Assembly (NCBI RefSeq): GCF_050624435.1
Contig: NC_134540.1
Location: 103,755,739-103,819,738, forward strand
Length of the DNA stretch: 64,000 nucleotides
Source: Tenrec ecaudatus
Lineage: Eukaryota; Chordata; Mammalia; Afrosoricida; Tenrecidae
Direction of reading: 5' to 3'
Part shown: piece after piece, positions 58,905 to 64,000 of the stretch
Numbering within the stretch: position 1 is the first letter of the stretch
How the letters are laid out: the number at the start of each line of letters is the position of its first letter
Made by a program: the position numbers and the translations under genes
The notes under the pieces: generated by a model
Database searches by the model: none
Seen by the model: only the letters and a program-made list of their open reading frames with translations
What the model was told of the DNA's origin: nothing

Positions 58905-59987
58905 GTGCGACTCAAACTGAGAAGAAACAGCAACAAATATCAATTAATAATTAGAATTTAGAATGTAGGAAGTATCCATCCAGGAAAGTTGGAAGTTATC
59001 ACAAAGGAAATGGAATGCATAAAAATCTATAGTCTATTTTTTAGAGAGCTAAGATGGACATTTGAATCAGAAAAAAATCATATAGTTTACTGTACTGGGA
59101 ATGACATAATCGAGAAGGATAGTGTTCTACCAACATGTTCAGTCTGAATTTTATTAAACATGCAACCAAGATGCATTGGTAATTATTGGCGATTGGAATG
59201 AGAAAGTTGGAAACAAAGGGGAAGGCACAGCAGTTGGAAAATATAGTCTTACTGATAAGAAATGAAGCTGAAGATCACATGATAGAATTTTGCAAGACTA
59301 ATGACATCTTCATTGCAAATGCGATTTTCAACCACATAAAATATGATTATATACATGAACTTGTACAGATGGAATAGTCAGAAATCAAATTAGCTACACC
59401 TGTGGGAAGACAAGATGAAGAAGCTCAATATCAGCAGCTAAAACAAGACCATGGCCAGACTGTGGAACACACCATCAATTGTTCATTTGCAAATTCAGGT
59501 TGAAGCTCTAGAAAATACAAGCAAGTCCACGAGAGGCCAAATATGACCTTAAATATATCCCATCTGACTTACTAGACCATCTCAAGAATAGATTTGATTT
59601 ATTGAACACTAATGACAGAAGAGTAGTTGGATGATATCAATACCCTCATACATGAAGAAAGCAAAAGGTCATTAAGAAGACAGGGGAAAAAAGAAAAGAT
59701 TCAAGTGGATGTCAGGAGAGCCTGAGACTTGCTCTTAATCATAGAGTAGCTAAGGCAAATGGAAGAAGTGGTGACACAGAAGAGTTGAACAGAAAATGTC
59801 AAAGAGAAGCCTCAGAAGACAAAATCAAATATTATAAAGAAATGTGCAAAGACCTAGATTAGAGAACCTAAACAGAAGAACATACTCAACATATCTGACA
59901 CTGAAAGAACTCAAGAAGACCCTCGAGGCTCGAGTTGCAATACTGAAAGATTCCATGAGCAAAATATTGAATGATGCAGGACACATT
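58905..59987 (+). mobile_element. RTE-class LINE, endonuclease-linker part
   Basis: Endonuclease-region words 'ggaaagttggaagttatcac', 'tagtttactgtactgggaat', 'gcattggtaattattggcga' and 'tggaatgagaaagttggaaa', then linker to 'tgaatgatgcaggacacatt'. A deletion near 59140 removes part of the endonuclease. The element continues after the FAM98A insertion at 62783. Confidence 0.9.
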
Positions 59988-60002
59988 AAAAGAAAACGGA
60001 CA
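59988..60002 (+). repeat. target-site duplication, left copy
   Basis: aaaagaaaacggaca, identical to 62768-62782. Preceded by TT, giving the TT/AAAA site favoured by L1 endonuclease. Confidence 0.95.
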
Positions 60003-62767
60003 TGCGCGAGTGTACGCGTTGCCGGCGAAGTGGGGACCCTGACGACTCGGAAATTTGAATACCACAGTAGCATGGAGTGTGACCTCATGGAGACTGACAT
60101 CTTGGAGTCGTTGGAAGATCTAGGTTACAAGGGTCCTTTGTTAGAAGATGGTGCACTGTCTCAAGCAGTCTCTGGTGGAGCCACCTCCCCGGAATTTACC
60201 AAACTCTGCGCGTGGCTGGTATCTGAATTACGATTGCTCTGTAAACTAGAAGAAAATGTGCAAGCAACCAACAGTCCAAATGAAGCTGAGGAATTCCAAC
60301 TTGAGGTGAGCGGACTACTAGGGGAAATGAACTGCCCGTACCTGTCACTGACGTCCGGGGATGTGACCAAGCGCCTGCTCGTCCAGAAGCACTGCCTCCT
60401 TTTGCTCACATACCTCATCTCAGAACTAGAAGCGGCCAGAATGCTCTGTGTGAATGCTCCTCCCAGAAAAGCTCAAGAAGGAGGCGGTAGTGAAGTCTTT
60501 CAAGAGTTGAAAGGCATATGTATTACTCTAGGAATGTCCAAGCCTCCATCCAATATAACTATGTTCCAATTCTTCAGCGGGATTGAAAAGAAATTAAAGG
60601 AGACATTAGCAAAAGTTCCAACCAATCATGTGGGAAAGCCTCTACTGAAGAAACCAATGGGACCAGCCTACTGGGACAAAATTGAAGCAATTAACCAAGC
60701 CATAAGCAACGAATACGAAGTACGGAGAAAGCTGCTCATAAAACGTTTGGATGTCACTGTGCAGTCTTTTGGCTGGTCTGACAGAGCCAAGAGTCAGACA
60801 GAAAAATTAGCCAAGGTTTACCAGCCCAGATGTTCCATCTTATCTCCTAAAAGTAGTATTTCTGTTGCCCATCTTCTGGCCGCAAGACACGACTTGTCAA
60901 AGATTTTAAAGACGAGCAGCGGCTCTCTTCGCGAAAAGACTGCCTGTGCCATCAATAAGGTGTTGATGGGCCGAGTGCCTGACAGAGGTGGCAGACCCAA
61001 TGAGATTGAACCTCCACCCCCAGAAATGCCACCCTGGCAGAAAAGGCAAGAGGGCCCCCAGCAGCAACCAGGAGGCCGAGGAGGGAGAGGCGGCTACGAA
61101 CATTCCTCATACGGAGGCCGTGGCGGCCATGAACAAGGAGGAGGGAGAGGTGGACGTGGTGGCTATGACCACGCTGGTCGAGGGGGAGGAAGAGGAAATA
61201 AGCATCAAGGAGGCTGGACAGACGGCGGCAGTGGAGGAGGCGGTGGCTACCAGGATGGTGGCTATCGAGATTCGGGCTTCTAGCCAGGGGGCTATCATGG
61301 TGGCCACAGCGGTGGCTATCAAGGTGGTGGCTATGGCGGCTTCCAAGCATCGTCGTACACAGGGAGTGGGTACCAGGGTGGTGGCTACCAGCAGGACAAC
61401 AGACACCAGGATGGAGGGCACCACGGTGACCGAGGCAGTGGGCGCAGAGGGAGAGGTGGGCGAGGAGGCCGGGGTGGCCGAGGGGGTCAGGGAGGAGGCT
61501 GGGGAGGAAGAGGGAGCCAGAATTATCACCAAGGGGGCGGTCAGTTTGAACAGCACTTCCAGCATGGAGGCTACCAGTACAGTCACTCTGGATTTGGACA
61601 GGGAAGACATTACACTAGTTGAGGCTACAGAACCCTACATTTTGCTAGAGCTCAGGTAATAGAAACTTAGTTTCAGAACCCTGAATCCAGAATCTCCTTT
61701 GAATTCATGTGAGACCACAGGTGGCAGGCATAAGCATTGATGGGTCATCATTTTCAGTTCTGTCGGGTTTTTTTAATGGACTTACATAAAGCTGTTTATT
61801 TGGGAAACGCATCTCTCCTTTGTATGAAGAATTTTTTAAAGAGGTGATTGTAAAAGTTGCCTTTAATCTTTGACCAGTAGACTTAATTCCAGAGTCAGAC
61901 AATGCATACTTTTTGAAGAAATTACTCGAATAAGTAGTTTTCAATACACAGTTTTGAAAATGAGGAGTCTCCTAGGTTTTTTCTTTAGATTTACACCTAG
62001 GAAACCCTCGTATTAACAAACCATTTATATGTGTTTTGCTTCAAATATTCTAATGCCTGTTTTCCAAGCACACTTCTGCCCCTGGCTGGCCATTTTTCTT
62101 CAGAGGTTCTGCCACGTTTGCTTCATGATAGAACTTGTAGGTCTGTTCCTATTAACTGAGCTCTTCTGCAGATCGCACACGCGATAGCCTTATCCTGGGG
62201 GCAGAATGCTGAACCACACGCACAACCCAAAACCTGAAACACAGCCACCGTCCATCAGAGAAACAAGCAAACTGCGTGTGAGCCTGTAGACGATGTAGAC
62301 CGATAGATAGTGTTAAGTATAGCAACTCAAACTGACCTGCATCCATCCGAAACCAGTTCCTCCTCCAACCTTGTTGTTACACTTGAAATCTAGAAGAAAC
62401 AGCAAACCTGAGTTTTCTTTTATGCACGAGAGAATACCACTGGCTCAGAAAACACAAGTTAGTTTACTTTGGACAGGAGGCTGTTTGTTTGTTTGGGAGT
62501 TTTTGTTTTTGCGTTTGTCCTCGTGACAGAAGACGTGCACTGCCAAGGAAGAAGAAGACAGATCGCCGCTTCCTGCAGGAGGCCCTTTGTTATTGCTGCA
62601 GACAACAAAAGCCTGGCTGAGCTGACATGTCCCATTCTCCACCGCTGAAATCTTCCATGATGCTTCTGGCTGGGGTTTTGCATCCGTACCCACTGTTAAG
62701 CTGTGAAAGAAACGGCTGGAGGTGTTGTGTGCAAGATGAGCAACAAAGTACCTGAACGTTCAAAAAA
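60003..62767 (+). pseudogene. FAM98A: FAM98A processed retrocopy
   Basis: Intronless cDNA-like copy of FAM98A: a 69-nt CpG-rich 5'UTR (60003-60071), a 516-codon frame from ATG 60072 to TGA 61620-61622, a 3'UTR and a short A-tail (from 62762). Start 'MECDLMETDILESLEDLGYK' and end 'GQGRHYTS' match the family, whose human member is about 518 residues. No frameshift is seen. The single lesion is CAG to TAG at codon 404 (61281-61283). Codons 1-403 hold the whole conserved FAM98 domain (about 1-330) and the first RGG/GY repeats. The last 112 codons of the Gly/Arg-rich tail lie beyond the stop but stay open. Parental FAM98A is an RNA-associated protein that works with DDX1 and RTRAF-type partners; FAM98B belongs to the tRNA ligase complex. 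Multi-exon structure of the parent is established knowledge. That this copy is a pseudogene is inference; a 403-residue product is possible. Confidence 0.95.
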
Positions 62768-62782
62768 AAAAGAAAACGGACA
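62768..62782 (+). repeat. target-site duplication, right copy
   Basis: aaaagaaaacggaca directly after the A-tail. RTE sequence resumes just beyond, joining 59987 to 62783. Confidence 0.95.
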
Positions 62783-64000
62783 GAATGCAAGGGTCACTAT
62801 GTCAAAAATAACTAGCTGATATTCAACCATTTCCAGGGGGTAGTATATGAACAAGAACAATGGTACTGAAGGAAGAAGTCTAAGCTGCACTGAAAACATC
62901 AGCCAGAAACAATACTCTGGGAAATGATTGAATAAAACCAAAATGTTGCCACAAGGTGATGAATCACCGGAACCCTTTATTTGTCTATGCCAGGAAAATT
63001 TGAAGACAGCTGCTTGGTCAACTGACTGGAAGAGATTCATATTTGTATACATTCCAAAGAAAGGTGACCCAAAAGAATTCTAAAATTACAGAAAAATATA
63101 TTTGCTATCACATGCAAGTAAAATGTTGTGGAAGATCATCAACAAATGTTTGCAGCAGTACATTGACAGGGAGGTGCCAGAGGTTCAGGTTGGATTCAGA
63201 AGGGGATGTGGGACAAGGACTATCACAGCTGATGTCAGATGGACTTTGGTTGAGAGTAGAGAATACCAGAAAGATGTCTATTTGTGTTTCATTGACTATG
63301 CAAAGTCATTCAACAGTGTAGATCCTAATAAATTATGGTTAGACTTAATAATAATGGGAATAACAGAATACTTCAATGTGCTCATGCAGACAACACTGTA
63401 CATAGATTAAGAGTCAGTTGTGGCAACAGAACAAGGGAATATCACATGGTTTAAAGTCAGGAAAGGTGTGAAGTTGAGGTTGTATCCTTTCACCATACTT
63501 ATTAAGATTTGCAGCATTGGAAACCCACAGGGGCAGGTCTACCACACACTCTAGGGTCACCGGAGTCAGAATCAACCCAATGGCAGTGATTTTTGAGTTT
63601 TGATGCTGAGCACATCATCAGAGAATCTGGATTATATGAAGAAGAATGTGGCATCAGAATTAGAGAAAGGTTTCTTAACAATCTGAGATATGCAGATGAC
63701 ACAACCTGGCTTGCTGAAAATGAGGGCTTAAAGCACTGGCTGGCAAAGGTCAAGGATTGCTGCCTTCAGTATGGATTACAACTCAATGTAAAGACAAAAA
63801 TCCTTACAACTTGGCCAATAGGTAATATCATGATAAACCGAAGGGGGGGGCGAATAAAGTTGTCAAGGATTTCATCTTGCTTGGATTCACAATCAAGCAG
63901 CAGCCACGAGATCAAACAACACATTGCATTAGGTAAATCTGCTGCACAAGACTTTGTTAAAGTGTTGAAAAGTAAGTTTGAAGACTAAGGTGCCTATTAC
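62783..64000 (+). mobile_element. RTE-class LINE, RT part (continuation)
   Basis: Continuation of 58905-59987. The frame 63102-63410 encodes RT fingers and palm ('VGFRRGCGTRTITADV', then motif A 'YLCFIDYAKSFNSVD'). The frame 63593-63988 encodes motif C 'LRYADDTTWLAENEG' and the following region. Both catalytic aspartate sites are still readable, but the frames are separated by mutations and the SINE at 63503-63588. The window ends inside the element. Confidence 0.92.
63503..63588 (+). mobile_element. AfroSINE 3' part inside RTE
   Basis: 'gcattggaaacccacagggg', 'cactctagggtcaccggagt' and 'cagaatcaacccaatggcag' are a 5'-truncated SINE tail inserted between RT motifs A and C of the RTE copy. 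Confidence 0.85.

Noticed and set aside
60988..61659. 223-codon frame (+) and 167-codon frame (-, 61107-61610)
   Set aside because: Shadow frames of the Gly/Arg-rich part of the FAM98A retrocopy. GC-rich low-complexity coding stays open in other frames.
1..64000. CRISPR arrays, operons, prophage or bacterial systems
   Set aside because: The sequence is mammalian. The only regular direct repeats are a minisatellite, short tandem units and microsatellites without unique spacers.

Overview
This window is mammalian nuclear DNA, almost certainly from an afrotherian and most likely a tenrec (lesser hedgehog tenrec type). Three lines of evidence support this. First, dozens of tRNA-derived SINEs end in the 'gggtcgctatgagtcggaatcgactc' type tail of AfroSINEs (written here as a family description; copies vary). 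Second, there are many copies of an RTE-class (BovB-like) LINE in both orientations. Third, there is one short hAT element of the SPIN/URR1 type, a horizontally transferred family reported in tenrec but not, as far as I recall, in other afrotherians. The species call is inference.

There is no intact host gene that I can recognise. The window is intergenic (or deep intronic) DNA built mainly from nested transposable elements. The one gene-like object is a full-length, intronless FAM98A retrocopy on the + strand (about 60003-62767). It has a 15-bp target-site duplication, a short A-tail and a single in-frame nonsense codon (61281-61283). It landed inside an RTE LINE, in the same orientation and in the same reading frame, so an open frame now runs from RTE coding sequence through the former 5'UTR into FAM98A.

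Layout. 0.8-1.7 kb: old antisense L1-type 3' region. 2.8-5.7 kb: antisense RTE fragments plus SINEs. 5.7-7.7 kb: AT-rich, no gene. 7.8-14.4 kb: SINEs, an L1M 3' end, two MaLR LTR-like pieces and an RTE 3' end. 14.4-25 kb: the least repetitive part, with possible conserved non-coding DNA near 17 kb and scattered RTE/SINE tails. 25.8-26.4 kb: a palindromic MITE next to an AfroSINE that is split by the SPIN element. 28.7-30.4 kb: L1 remnants and two SINEs in a row. 31.4 kb: a 29-bp minisatellite. 32-38.4 kb: RTE pieces and a 1.25-kb antisense L1-type 3' region with an internal tandem duplication. 38.8 kb: a (TG)20 microsatellite. 39-44.5 kb: tRNA-Gly-derived SINEs, MIR and several copies of a repeat I cannot name. 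45.8-47.4 kb: two RTE 3' ends in series. 51.7-55.3 kb: a long RTE copy broken by two later insertions. 55.6-58.9 kb: SINEs, RTE, an L1 3' end and a small MITE. 58.9-64 kb: the RTE copy carrying the FAM98A retrocopy and a SINE.

Nothing here acts as an operon or pathway. The relationships are those of retrotransposition: RTE and L1 machinery supply insertions, SINEs borrow RTE-like tails, and nested order gives relative ages. All family names rest on pattern recognition without a database search, and most repeat boundaries are accurate to about 10-30 bases unless a target-site duplication is given.
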